From Agarophyton chilense (lineage: Eukaryota; Rhodophyta; Florideophyceae; Gracilariales; Gracilariaceae), in contig JARGXX010000095.1 of the NCBI GenBank assembly GCA_030374765.1, positions 2,542,001 through 2,606,000 of the forward strand: a stretch of DNA of 64,000 nucleotides. Direction: 5' to 3'. The notes beneath the pieces are model-generated. The model did not search any database, was not told the DNA's origin, and saw only the letters and a list, made by a program, of their open reading frames with translations. A program made the translations under genes and the position numbers. Position 1 is the stretch's first letter, and every line of letters starts with the position of its first letter. This document shows positions 1-10,734 of this stretch, in pieces.

Positions 1-802
1 AATGACAGGAGCTGTGAAAGGCTCACCATCGCCAGCTGTGGAACGATCTACCATGAGGGATTGCGCAGGTCCAGCAGAAGGAGCAGGAACAGAACGGTTA
101 ACACGGTTAGAAGAAAGAGCAGCGGAACCAAAAGGTGCGGCGGTAATGGAGATGTGGGAAATCCCTTCCAGAGTCTCCATTTTATGGGTAAAGGGCTGAG
201 GGGACCCACAAAAGGGATCCTCGCCTGGTGATACCAGGTTCGCCTCACTGGGAATGGCTAGCTTCTTGAAGTTCCATACTTCTCAACATTGGCCATCCTT
301 CCACGGATGCGACAAAGACACCTCCAGGTAAGTCTTCAGCTGAGCATCGGTGTATTCTGTACCAAAGCGAATCTCATCCACACCAATCTGGCGGATGAGG
401 TCCACTGTAGTGCCAGAAAGCCGGAAGATACGACCAACAGTTGAGAAGTTATAGTTGGTCATCTGAGGATCGGGGCAACGGCTGCCCCAGATAGTACCGT
501 CGCGGGAAGCTTTAACAGTTTTAAAGGCAACGAAAACGGCCCACTTTGCGAGAGCTACGGACCAAATGGTATGATAGTACCCCTCGTGTAGGACAACGCT
601 CGGAGCGGAGACACCAAGAAGATGATCGGGATCTTCCTCTCTTGTGAGACACGCCTCCGGCGGAGGAGACGCGTCCCAGCGGAGCACAGAAACAGAGCCA
701 CTCTGGAAAGGCACGACGGCATCGGGTGTAAGACCGAGGCCAATCCGGCGGGATATACCTAGAGTGTTTAGGTGAGCACGGCACAGTCCGGGGTGTGACC
801 AA
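1..802 (-). pseudogene. gag-like frame with one in-frame stop, runs off the left edge
   Basis: One minus-strand frame stays open from about 802 to the window edge except for a TGA at 283-285. Before the stop it encodes about 170 residues; after it the same frame runs cleanly for 94 more, rich in Ser, Pro and Ala. I found no zinc knuckle, protease or known domain, so gag rests on its place directly after the retroelement leader, its composition and the absence of a cellular match. The TGA could come from CGA or TGG by one transition. No convincing ATG was located; it may lie in another frame or the frame may be decayed at its start. Alternative: a decayed captured gene. Confidence 0.4.
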
Positions 803-1203
803 TCCTAGGCGGAGCGGTACCACGGCGATTGTCGGAAAAGGAGCGAGGAAACACTCGTATGAGGTGGACGAGCGGGGTGAGTGGGTCGGCCACTCACGAG
901 AGCCAAAAAGGAGAACAAGAGGAAAACGGGGGCGAAACCCTATACAGGGGCGAGAATACGACAGGTGTCGGCGATTAAATATGAACCCACGGTGGTGGTA
1001 GCACTCTGGTCGACAGAGGGGTGGATGACCTAACGTGCAACGGGCGCTCAAGCAGTATGTGGTGAAGACGCGCCGAAGGCGAAGATTTCAGAGCCAAGAC
1101 TCCCTCCTTGGGATCTCCCAAGAGGGTGTTTACTAGAGAGCAGTGCTCAACCTCCTAAGTAGTGTGGCGCGCGGCCCCTGACAGTGGGCGCGCGCCCGAA
1201 AAT

Positions 1204-1264
1204 TAAACACTAAATAGCGATAGCGTAGCTAAATAAATACTAAAAAATACTAAATAATACTAAC
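1204..1264. repeat. AT-rich TAAATACTAA-like short repeat
   Basis: Near-tandem AAATACTAA/AAATAATACTAA words lie in an otherwise GC-rich segment. Comparable AT tracts ending in ACTAACCATTA occur near 33270-33310, and a shorter one near 33955-33975. This suggests a shared LTR or leader module of the local element family. Confidence 0.45.
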
Positions 1265-1358
1265 CATTAGGTAGAATCCGGGCCACGTGTGGCGCGCCTC
1301 GCACTCGAGCGTCGGCATCCGTGCAGTCCACGTGTTCCACCAGTGTGCACTTCCGGTC

Positions 1359-1848
1359 CTAACCGGCCGTCAGCACGCAATAGCGGTATAGCTTGTCAGA
1401 AACCAAGCTAGTCCTTAAGCGAGCGAAATCTCTAAGTCCTGAGAAGAAACCCCCTTGAAGGGCATTTTCCTTCACCTCGTATCGATCGTAATTGTTGCTA
1501 AAGTATGCCAGCACGCTCGTAGCATGTTCACCACTAGGGACGGGTAACATAACACTTTCGACAATTCTCCGTCGTCTGAGTGAAGAACTCAGTGAATTGG
1601 AAACTATGCATGGTACGGACGAGGCGACTCCGACAGCGGATCCGGGTCTCGGTTGCAGAGTCCTCGCCCCGACCGTCACGATCCAACCATTGAATGCTGT
1701 TGAAGGGTGTGCTGAACATAACCCTCTCCAGGTCAAGCTCCAGCAACTTCATCGATGGACCGATACAATGCAATAATTCCACTAGGTTACGGAAGTAAAA
1801 GAACTCGTCGTTACACCGCAAATACCGTAAGTCGCTCGGAATGGTCAA
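1359..1848 (-). pseudogene. decayed coding remnant, possibly leucine-rich
   Basis: Two overlapping minus-strand frames (1848-1534 and 1736-1359) each show protein-like stretches that are complementary, as if one gene carried a frameshift. The first half reads like one leucine-rich repeat (VELLHCIGPSMKLLELDLE); the second is Tyr/Phe-rich and ends at a stop near 1359. No family is recognisable. It abuts the retroelement end and may be insertion-damaged host sequence. Chance open frames cannot be excluded. Confidence 0.22.
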
Positions 1849-2484
1849 GAGGTGGGCTGATCATAATATTAGTGTTTTGTCGTAGCCGGCCGAGTCACCT
1901 GCCTTGACCATTATAGAAAACATGAAGGTTTTAACGGGCCATTTTTACGCCGAGAAGCGCTAAGTTGAAGATGAAACGCTCTTGGAATGCCTGATTGAAG
2001 TTTTAAGTAATATGACTGAAGAGTTTTTGAAAAAACTTATCACCTCTTTCCAGGAGGGTTGTATTGAAGTGGTAGAAAAAAATGAAATGATTTAGCATAG
2101 AATGAAATAAATGCGTTTAGTTGTTTCGGTTTTCATTATATTTTGCTATTATGTTTGGGTTTTTTAATTTTTGGGATAGCTGTGCGTTTTGTTTGGTTTG
2201 AAAAGCTCTGGAACTAGATTTTGTATTGTGTTTTAACTACATTCTTACTGAATACGATAAAATACTCATTTTCCGACGGTGGATGGCAGTAAAGACGAAT
2301 ACAGTGGTGGCTTTTCCAGATATCGCACACTGCAATAGCGATTATTTATAAGGCCCGTTTTTATCAAGCGTAAATTAACCGTGAAACCACGCGTGAAGGA
2401 CGGGTAGTACCATATAATTGGTCAACATTTTTTTTAATTTTGCACAAAAATAGTAGTTTCTTTTCTTATATTTTTCTGATTGTA

Positions 2485-2670
2485 ATGGGAATGTGTGGGC
2501 GCCATCACGGGACTGTGACGCAGGGGGCTAAAATTAAAGCAAATAAATTAATGAAAAGTGCTTCTCGTAGACTCAAAAGCCCCAAAAAGATGAAAGCGGC
2601 CAAGAAAGAACAAAGGCCAAAGCAGAAAACAGAAGAGTGTGTGGACCAAAAGGACTCAACCCAACACTAA
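2485..2670 (+). CDS. possible small Lys-rich protein, unrecognised
   Basis: An ATG at 2485 (another at 2491) opens a 61-residue frame, very rich in Lys, Arg, Ser and Gln with a run such as SASRRLKSPKKMKAAKKE, ending in an acidic tail. The composition resembles a small nuclear or ribosome-associated basic protein, but also what A-rich DNA gives by chance. No signal or membrane segment is seen. It is isolated, with no AATAAA just after the stop. I do not assign a function. Confidence 0.2.
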   Translation: MGMCGRHHGTVTQGAKIKANKLMKSASRRLKSPKKMKAAKKEQRPKQKTEECVDQKDSTQH

Positions 2671-5426
2671 TGAAAAATGAAAACAAAGAGAGAGCACAGG
2701 CTCAAGCTCTTGTAGAACTTCGACGACTTCTTAAAACTTCTTCAAACGACGCGCAACCCGAGACTTATGTCAAGGATTACTAAGTGTCAGACACTCGGCT
2801 TCCGGTAAGACACTCCGGATGTGAGACGATTTCTGCAGCCTACGTACTTCTGCGCCAACCAGAAGCACGCGTATACCATCCCTACAAGACTTCCCGAGGA
2901 GAGCTAATGACAGCAAGATATGCCTTCACTCATACACCCAAGCTGGCCTTTTGCGGGAAAGGTTATACGGCACGTCGCCTGCGGACAGAATCCCGTCCAG
3001 CAGAACCGTCCGGAAACCACCAGGTCTTTCGACCGTCACTGTTATCCGAGCAAAAGCTCCAGTGGGGGCTCACAGCCGACAGAAGCGCCGTTGGTACACG
3101 CTGCCCGTTTCCCGTCCACGCCTAATGGCGCTCCAACAGGTCTTAGCGACGGTAGTGCCCCACCCCAATACGCGCTAGAGTTGCGCGCTTTGATGATTGA
3201 GAATTACGGTTGATTAGGTTGAAAGAATGATTGAAAGATGTGGGGGCGGGGGCTTGAAGTGTGTTTCGATGGCTTTAGGTGAGTCGAGACAGAAGTCGGC
3301 GACTCCAGACCTCCTTTTAGAGAGTTAAGAAGCATGCCGAACTACTCAGAAACTAATTTCTACCCTATGTGCTTCTAGGTTACTCCATTGGCTTTTAGAA
3401 GCCGTTGGAGCAGCACACTAACCAATCACGCTGCACCAAATATGCACAGCGTGGCGAAAATGAGACCGTGACGTCAGCTACAATAATGACGCTGATGTTC
3501 TAGCCGCGTCTGGCACACTCTACACGTGTGTGCCAGCAGTGCAGAACTTTCTACACATTCCGCGACCCACAGAATGCGCAGTTATGGAGACATCAAACAC
3601 CTGCAATATTGCGAAACTGACCACCATTAACGCAGAGCATATCGTCGAAACAAGCTTCGGTGCCCTGGCCAACCAATTTTTTGCGTAACCTTGCCCTGCA
3701 TATCGACATATAACCAGGCGATTACTGTACATTGCATTTTCTCGCACCACCTCCGCACCCTACTCCAAACATCTCCTAAGAAGGACAAAGGTCAGGTTTC
3801 CGAACGATCAGTACCCCACCACAGCATAAAAGCAGAAGGCCAAACAGGTTTCCTCATTCAAAAACTACGAAATCGCTTTTAATGAAGCCACTTCAAAACT
3901 TGCGATGCAAACAAGACGAAAAATATGGAGAAATAAAAATAGATCTGACATCTGTAAAGAAGCTCTTAATGCTTTTTACAGACATTAATTTACTGTTCGC
4001 AAATCTTTAAAAACTATAAATATTCTTTCACGGTCATTCACATTCACGCTCGTTCACGCTTGTTAATAATCTTGAGATGATCGTGTTGCGTTTAAAATTT
4101 CGAAAACTGTAGGAAAACTCGAAAAAACCCATCAAATAACCCATACTAAGAAACAGATTCTCGCCCCATCTCTGACGGCATTTTGCTCATGAAAAACACT
4201 ACTCCGAACGACGGGTGAGTACCTCCTCCGAAGGCGGCAAGTTCTCAGACTTTATAAGCTCTCTGCGCAAACACCTCAGCATCCTCCTAACAAAAGCAAA
4301 AGCGCTTTCGATTTATCAAAACGTATGAAAGGATTCTACATGTTATTCGGCTGGCTGATGCTCATAATGTGAAAAGCGGTCAATCAGAACGATCGTATCT
4401 GTGGGTTTACAAGACTTTTATGTAGCACGTGGTTTACGTTGTTTTTATGCACATGCAAGACCCGTCTTGCAAGACACTCACAAATCGCATCAAGCGGGTT
4501 GTTGCGTAGCTTAAAAAAATCTGTAAACGGGATTAGTAGGGCTTCCGAAATCATTGAGAAGTATGGTGAGAAGGAAGTGCTTGTAAATGATCTTATTCAC
4601 GAAATCGATGAGAAGCAGGCCCTTTCCGATATGTTCTGAACATCTACTTCAGCTTCTCTGGCATTTTTCCAGCATCTAAATACTATCTGTGTGGGAACAT
4701 CCTCGTCCATGCATAATTGAACGAGCCGCATTCTGCGGTTACGCCGAGCAACCGCTTTTCCAATGCGGTAATCCTCTTGGCGAACCATTACGGTTGCTGG
4801 TGGATGTTTTCCAATGGGGTCGATGTGTGAGACTAGTGTGTGCGAAGTGTGCGAATTTTTATTTGCATAAATACAAATTATGGTTTTCGTGTCAAACTTT
4901 TTCGTATAATGCGTGGCATGTGTGACTACGAAAATTTATACAAAGATTTCTAGGCGGAGATCCTCTAATGACATGCTTGCTCCGAGCTCAAACCCAACCG
5001 ACGTAATTCTCCCCTTTTCATCAAAATTCTATTGCCTGTCTCAGCAGCCGTGCGATGTGCTACTGATAGAGGGCCGGCCCTCATCATGTCCCGCTGCTCT
5101 ATCGCCTTTTTCTTTCCCACCGTTTTGTTGGCAAGCTTGTGTACGTATAGTTTCATGAGGCCATCATCGAGCTGCGAACAGTTCGAAGCTGCTTAAAAAC
5201 AAAGGCGTATTTAAAGCAACGATTTGCCCTCACTTGCAGACTACAAAACTTCTCGCTTTGTCTATGCCGGAGGAGGACTTTTCCGAGGATCTCTTAGAAA
5301 CCTGTATCAGTACGATAAGGAGATCGTTCACTACTGTGAACCTGTGCCTATATTCCTCTACAAAGACAGAGCTGGTCTCCGACAGCGCTGGTAGCGTTCA
5401 AGCTTTGATAATTCGTTTTGTGTAAT
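2671..5426. other. gene-poor stretch with short protein-like fragments
   Basis: About 2.7 kb without a gene I can support. A GC-richer part (2780-3180) gives overlapping short frames on the plus strand with no recognisable domain. 3900-4130 is AT-rich with a small imperfect repeat of TTCACGCTYGT near 4030-4070. At 4439-4639 (plus) and 4597-4788 (minus) short frames look protein-like but lack family hallmarks. Decayed mobile-element sequence is likely. Confidence 0.4.
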
Positions 5427-6080
5427 ATGGTACTGGGCTTCATACCAGTCTCGCCGTCAAGCAATCTGAGTACACGAATTCAAAAGTGCTCCCAGTCATC
5501 GTGTTTGCGAAGCAATAGGACTATCAGAATATCTCCAATTACTCGTAATGCAAGAGTAAGACTTGTGTCAATGGAGACCGAGAACGGTTCCTCTGGAAAT
5601 CACATGCCCAAAACTTCAAGAAAGACACTAAGATCGACCTTTGGTGCATGGCTTAAGAACACCATGTCGAAACGAAAGAATCTTAAGGCCAATGTATTGC
5701 GCAACTACGGAATTGCTGCATTTATTTCCTATGGCTTTTTTGATGCGCTTACGTATTCATTTAGTTTTATGATTAGCTTGCAGACTTATATTGCTGCAGG
5801 CAAGGTGTTGACTTGGAAAACATTACCACAGGTACGATTTGAAGTTCAAACCAACGCGAGAATCTCCTAGTCGCCAAGTACTGCGTCCAAGCAACAGTTT
5901 CTCACCTATTGTCGTTTCCTCCAGGTTCTTGCACTCATGTGGGGCATCAACAACTTTAGTCGCCCGTTTCGAATAGCTGGTGCCCTTGCCCTCGCACCTA
6001 TGGTTGACCGTCGGGTTGTGAAACCTTTCCAGAGTTTCTTAACTCGTCTCCGTGAAAGAAGTTCTCGTTCCGAGGAATAG
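5427..6080 (+). CDS. plastid-type conserved membrane protein, two exons
   Basis: Exon 1 is 5427-5831 and exon 2 is 5925-6080. The 93-bp intron starts GTACGA and ends TTCCTCCAG, in phase 0. The 186-residue product has a Ser/Arg-rich N-terminus of about 55 residues (starting MVLGFIPVSPSS) resembling a plastid transit peptide. A conserved core follows: an RNYGIAAFISYGFFDALTYS membrane segment, then WGINNFSRPFRIAGALALAP and a basic tail. That paired pattern is one I associate with uncharacterised chloroplast membrane proteins of plants and algae. Function is unknown. The start is the first ATG in frame after a stop, and the splice restores the conserved core. It is the best sign that the host has a plastid. 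Confidence 0.72.
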
Positions 6081-6769
6081 AGCGCTACGGAACTTTCATG
6101 GGAGTGGTGCACCTCAGCCGTGAATTCGCTTTGGAGGTTGTGACTCTGCTGGACTACTATTGAAGAAAGCTACCCCACCCTTTCTAATTGACATTCTTCT
6201 GGTGAGCTCGCTTTGCCACGGCGTGCGCCCAAGACCATGCTTTCTGGCCTAGTTTTCAATTTAAATCAATTGCGTAGCATTTCGTGGCTAATGTGAATAT
6301 GAATTTAGGCACAATTCTTAGGTGTCTCGAATCCCCACGCACTTGCATTTGTTTCCCGTCTAATGCAGAATGCACGTTTTCATGAATCTTTAGAACAAGT
6401 ATAGTGGCTGGCGGAGAATGTATGCATTAAGGTCTCACAAACAAAGTGTTCAAACGAATCCACCAGGGCTTACCTGGGTGTTTTTCTTCGAACCTGCCCA
6501 GCGAGGTCAATGCGAATTTCACGTCAGAGGCCTTTCGCTTGCCTGATTCTGGGTTGAATCACATAGAGCCTAATTATCCCACTTCAGGAGAGCGTCGGGT
6601 GGGTGATCGAAAACCCTAGCGGTGCGTTCATCGAGGCTTTTGTCAAGTTATTATTGATGATACATTACTCCGCGAAGCATAGTTTCGGTACCACCCAGCC
6701 CCTTTTTAAAGAAGCGACATCTTCCCCGTCGTTTTATATCTGTCAATATTCCACCTTTCTTGCTTGTCG
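6081..6769 (+). other. intergenic region upstream of the ATPase
   Basis: No coding potential recognised in about 690 bp. It contains the 3' flank of the plastid-type gene and presumably the promoter of the P-type ATPase; TTTTATAT at 6733-6740 lies about 35 bp before the ATPase start. Confidence 0.4.
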
Positions 6770-9700
6770 ATGGACTCAAGCGTTTCGAAACATGCCAAGT
6801 TGAAAAATATGGAAGTCATTGCAAAATCTACAGGAGTGGACCATATTCAAACAAAAGATGGGGCTCAAAGACAGACTTTGCTTTTGTGGCAACACAAAAA
6901 GAGTTCAAGCGAGGTGCTCCGTCATCTTGGAACCGACAAGAATCTTGGTTTGAGCTCAATAGAGGCAGGAATAAGACTTCAAAAGTACGGAGCAAACACA
7001 CTCAGTCCCCCTCCTCGCAAACCATGGTGGAAGAAAGTTATTGGTCATTTCACAGACTTCTTTTCCCTTATGCTACAGTTTGCCGCGATACTATGTTTTG
7101 CAGCATACATTGCAGAACCTGATGAACCAATGCACCTTTACCTTGGTCTGTTCTTGTATTCTGTCGTCATTGCAACTTCCCTATTCTCGTTTTTCCAACA
7201 GTATAAATCGGACCAAACGTTGCAGGAGTTTCAAAACTACTTGCCTCCAAAGACAACAGTTCTGCGTGACAACGGCGCCACATATGTCATAAATGCTTCA
7301 GAGCTTGTGATAGGCGATGTGGTCAAGCTTGGACTTGGAGATAAGATACCAGCAGATATCCGTCTGCTTCACAGCAATAGATTTACAGTGGACAATTCAT
7401 CTTTAACAGGCGAAAGTGAACCCATTGAACTAAGCACTGAAGTATGCGACTGCCATCCTTTAGAAGCATCGAACTTAGCATATTTTGGCTGCCTTGCGGT
7501 TGACGGTTCATGTGAAGGAGTTGTAATAGCAACCGGCGATAATACGATACTAGGGCAAATCGCAAGGATGACGGCAAAGTCGGAAACGGAAAATGTTCAG
7601 ACAACTCTTCAGAAAGACATTCACCACTTTGTTGTTAACATATCGGTATTCGCAGTTCTAGTTGGCCTTCTTTTCTTCGTGTTTGGGATACTTCAAGGAA
7701 CAAAACTCATTCATAATATCGTTTATAGCATCGGAATAATTGTTAGTAACATACCCGAAGGGCTGGTTGCGACCGTTACCGTGTCTTTAACTGCTTCTGC
7801 GAGGCGCATGGCTCGTAAGAACGTTCTCGTGAAGAGGCTTGACGCTGTAGAGTCGCTTGGATCGACTACGGTCATATGCTCCGATAAAACTGGGACTCTA
7901 ACTCAGAACAAAATGACTGTGTCTCATATTGTTTGTGGTGGACGTATAGAAGAAGTTTCATCGAACTGGATGCCCCCCAGTCAAAGGAGCATAGAGTCGG
8001 ACGCACGAGAACATGGGGTCCTCAAGTGTTTGCAATCCCTAATATACGGTGCTTCTGTCTGCTCAACGGCAGTATATGATCACGCTAACTCGTCATCCTT
8101 TCCTCAGGAGCTATCGTCTGAATCTCGAAAGGTTTGCGGTGATGCTTCTGAGGCAGGAATCTTTCGTTTTACAGAAACGATTCATGACGTTGAGCGTTTT
8201 CGTACGAGCAATCCTTTGATAGCCACGATTCCCTTCAATTCCAAGCGCAAATACATGGTGACTGTTCATAGATGTCCGGAGTCAGAACATATTCTTCGTG
8301 TGGTGATGAAAGGTGCTCCGGAGAAGATTTTGGCAAGATGCGGAGATACACTGAGTGCGGATGGCGTGCGCAAATTGTCGGAGCGAGATATAATGCTCAT
8401 AGGAAAGCAAGTGAACTACCTTGCAGGAAGGGGGGAGAGGGTAATAGCTTACGCAGAGATGCAGCTTTCTCCGCAAAAGTCTGCTCCTCTCTTATCGTCC
8501 CAAAACTCAACCCCAGACGACGCGGACATTCCCACATCAAATATGTGTTTCGTAGGCCTAGTATCAATGATCGATCCTCCGCGCAATGCAGTTCCGTTTG
8601 CTGTACAGAAATGTAAGAACGCTGGGATTAAGGTTATCATGGTCACTGGAGATCACCCTGACACCGCGCGATCGATCGCGCAAGAAGTTGGAATAATCAC
8701 GCACGAAGTTGCTGGTGACAACGAATCTACGGCAAAAGCCGATGATGCAGTTGTAGTTACTGGGTCTGATATGCTGGAATTTGACTCTAGCCACTGGGAT
8801 GAGATCCTCAGTCATCCGGAGATTGTTTTTGCTAGGACTTCACCGCAACAGAAGCTTGAAATAGTGTCCAATCTCCAGCAAAAGGGTGAAGTGGTGACCG
8901 TCACTGGAGATGGTTGCAATGATGCCCCTGCTTTGAGGCAGGCTAATACCGGTGTTGCAATGGGCATCTCTGGTTCTGATGTGTCGCGGGAAGCTGCTAG
9001 TATTGTTCTCCTGGATGATAATTTCTCATCTATTGTGCAGGGTGTTGAAGAGGGACGGCTAATCTTTGATAACTTGAAGAAGAGTATAGCGTATACATTG
9101 ACGAGCAATGTTCCACAACTTATCCCCTTCCTTGCATTCATAACTCTCAGAATTCCTCTCCCCCTTACCACGGTATTAATCTTGTGCATTGACCTGGGAA
9201 CGGATATTTTTCCTGCCATCGCACTGGCATACGAAACCCCAGAAAGCGATATTATGCGAAGACCTCCTCGAGATGCAACGCGTGAGCGCCTGTTGAACCC
9301 TCGGTTATTGTCTTTTTGTACACTTCAACTGGGTGTCATGCAAACGATGGCTGGGTTCTTCGCGTACTACTTCGTCACGACAGATTATGGTCTTGCTCCG
9401 TCGACCTTGACATTTCTGGATACTGGTCTCCACTTTGGGTCCGAACGATTATCAAACCAAAGGTGGATGATGACGGTGCAGGAGCATGGAAAAGGACTGG
9501 CCTACGACGCGGAATGGTTTTCGAGAGAAAATGCACGTTTTGCCAAGTATTTCGATTCCCAACAAGTCGGCTTCATACGACAAAAACATGATGTCTACAA
9601 CCTACTACAGGTCTCTACCAGTCTTGGAGCGAAGGGCGGTAAAGCTCAATTCAACAACATGTTAAAGATCGTTGGCCGTGAAATGAATAAGCCGCCGTGC

Positions 9701-10282
9701 AGGGCTTTTACCTGCAACTTGAATGGCAATTCTAACCTTCTCATTGACAACAATTTTGCATGTTTCGATCCATCCCAAAACTTGGGACCAGTGACTCTTA
9801 TCAAGATGTCGAGAAAATACCAAAACTCAAGAGTCAGGAAGGGGCGTGGTCCCACTGAAGGTTGTTTTGAGTTTTGGACCCCAACGAGAGAGAGGGAAAT
9901 TCTACTCCGTGCCCAAACAGCGTTTTTTGTTGCCATTGTTGTGGCTCAAGTTTTTACCGTTCTCGCTTGCAAAACACGGATTCTAAGCCTTTTTGAGCAA
10001 GGTATCACCAACTCAGCTCTTGTGTTAGCACTAGCGATTGAAATCACCTTATCAATAATGCTAGTTCATGTTCCCATTTTCCGATCTGGATTAGATGTTC
10101 GCCCGTTGCGATGGATTCACTGGCTCATAGGCGTTCCTTTCGGTATATTTATTCTATGTTATGATGAGTGTCGTAAATGGTTTATTCGGAGACACATTCG
10201 GAATGAAAGCGGGACCGTAGTGCCTGGTCGAGAACGGAAAGATAGACTTGCAAAATGGGTGCATGACTTCACCTTGTGGTAG
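6770..10282 (+). CDS. Na+/K+-ATPase alpha-type P-type (IIC) cation pump
   Basis: A 1170-residue pump. Visible in order: cation N-terminal domain (HLGTDKNLGLSS), actuator TGES at 213-216, M4 motif NIPEGL, phosphorylation motif DKTGTLTQNKM with Asp372, TGDHPDTA, the hinge TGDGCNDAP near 712-720, then M5 NVPQ and M6 CIDLGTD. DKTGTLTQNKMT and the GVEEGRLIFDNLKKSIAYTL stretch are typical of the Na,K/H,K subgroup. Family knowledge: ATP-driven Na+ export coupled to K+ import at the plasma membrane. Oddities: the M5 Glu that coordinates K+ in animal pumps is Gln783, and the M7-M8 extracellular loop is about 175 residues rather than about 50. The start is the ATG at 6770, 27 bp after TTTTATAT. At about 1170 residues it exceeds animal enzymes (about 1020), explained by that loop. 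No introns. Confidence 0.93.
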   Translation: MDSSVSKHAKLKNMEVIAKSTGVDHIQTKDGAQRQTLLLWQHKKSSSEVLRHLGTDKNLGLSSIEAGIRLQKYGANTLSPPPRKPWWKKVIGHFTDFFSLMLQFAAILCFAAYIAEPDEPMHLYLGLFLYSVVIATSLFSFFQQYKSDQTLQEFQNYLPPKTTVLRDNGATYVINASELVIGDVVKLGLGDKIPADIRLLHSNRFTVDNSSLTGESEPIELSTEVCDCHPLEASNLAYFGCLAVDGSCEGVVIATGDNTILGQIARMTAKSETENVQTTLQKDIHHFVVNISVFAVLVGLLFFVFGILQGTKLIHNIVYSIGIIVSNIPEGLVATVTVSLTASARRMARKNVLVKRLDAVESLGSTTVICSDKTGTLTQNKMTVSHIVCGGRIEEVSSNWMPPSQRSIESDAREHGVLKCLQSLIYGASVCSTAVYDHANSSSFPQELSSESRKVCGDASEAGIFRFTETIHDVERFRTSNPLIATIPFNSKRKYMVTVHRCPESEHILRVVMKGAPEKILARCGDTLSADGVRKLSERDIMLIGKQVNYLAGRGERVIAYAEMQLSPQKSAPLLSSQNSTPDDADIPTSNMCFVGLVSMIDPPRNAVPFAVQKCKNAGIKVIMVTGDHPDTARSIAQEVGIITHEVAGDNESTAKADDAVVVTGSDMLEFDSSHWDEILSHPEIVFARTSPQQKLEIVSNLQQKGEVVTVTGDGCNDAPALRQANTGVAMGISGSDVSREAASIVLLDDNFSSIVQGVEEGRLIFDNLKKSIAYTLTSNVPQLIPFLAFITLRIPLPLTTVLILCIDLGTDIFPAIALAYETPESDIMRRPPRDATRERLLNPRLLSFCTLQLGVMQTMAGFFAYYFVTTDYGLAPSTLTFLDTGLHFGSERLSNQRWMMTVQEHGKGLAYDAEWFSRENARFAKYFDSQQVGFIRQKHDVYNLLQVSTSLGAKGGKAQFNNMLKIVGREMNKPPCRAFTCNLNGNSNLLIDNNFACFDPSQNLGPVTLIKMSRKYQNSRVRKGRGPTEGCFEFWTPTREREILLRAQTAFFVAIVVAQVFTVLACKTRILSLFEQGITNSALVLALAIEITLSIMLVHVPIFRSGLDVRPLRWIHWLIGVPFGIFILCYDECRKWFIRRHIRNESGTVVPGRERKDRLAKWVHDFTLW

Positions 10283-10315
10283 CTGTAGAAGTCATCTATG
10301 TAAAGACTCGATCGG

Positions 10316-10321
10316 AATAAA
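10316..10321 (+). terminator. putative polyadenylation signal of the ATPase gene
   Basis: AATAAA lies 34 bp past the ATPase stop, the usual spacing for a polyadenylation signal close to a stop. Confidence 0.45.
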
Positions 10322-10734
10322 AGTTTTACCAAGCACCCTCTAAATAGCTCTTAATGCAAGTGATGACTATCCCTTCTAGGCTTTTTTCGACGAGAATACT
10401 GGAAGAGTTCTATCGATATTCCTTTGTCGGTTTCCGCGACAAAGGAAGTGCTTTCCTTTTTGCGATAGATTCACCACGACCAATATACGTCTCAGTCTGA
10501 GATTGATGAAACGGATCGATATTCGATGGAAGTCTATGTTGACTTATCGGTACATCATTTGGTTTGTCGACCTTTCTGGGTCTCAGGCTTGTCTATCGTT
10601 TCATTCTTTTGGACAGCCCTTTAACGCTTCATATGATCTCTGTCAAGCTATTTCAGAGAAAAGGAAATCACTTCCATGATTAGCAGACGGATTCCCTCGA
10701 TCATTCCATGTCATGTTGTAGCACAACCTTCACC
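10322..10734. other. convergent intergenic spacer
   Basis: About 410 bp between the 3' end of the ATPase gene (plus) and the 3' end of the SAC3-type gene (minus). No coding potential or RNA gene recognised. Confidence 0.4.

Larger units (their letters stand above)
1..1340 (-). mobile_element. 5' part of a Ty3/Gypsy-like LTR retrotransposon
   Basis: On the minus strand this stretch reads as an AT-rich LTR-like or leader segment (about 1340-1000), a leader, and then a gag-like frame running off the left edge. The leader around 1000-740 resembles the leader of the dead Ty3/Gypsy element at about 34.5-35.0 kb on the plus strand. Both contain a block reading TCGCCCCTGTATNGGGTTTC, and both have a CTACTTA(G)GGAGG block about 300 bp earlier. 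No polymerase is visible because the element continues leftwards. The outer limit at about 1340 is a guess; no target-site duplication or second LTR is available. The family link rests on short stretches aligned by eye. Confidence 0.5.
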
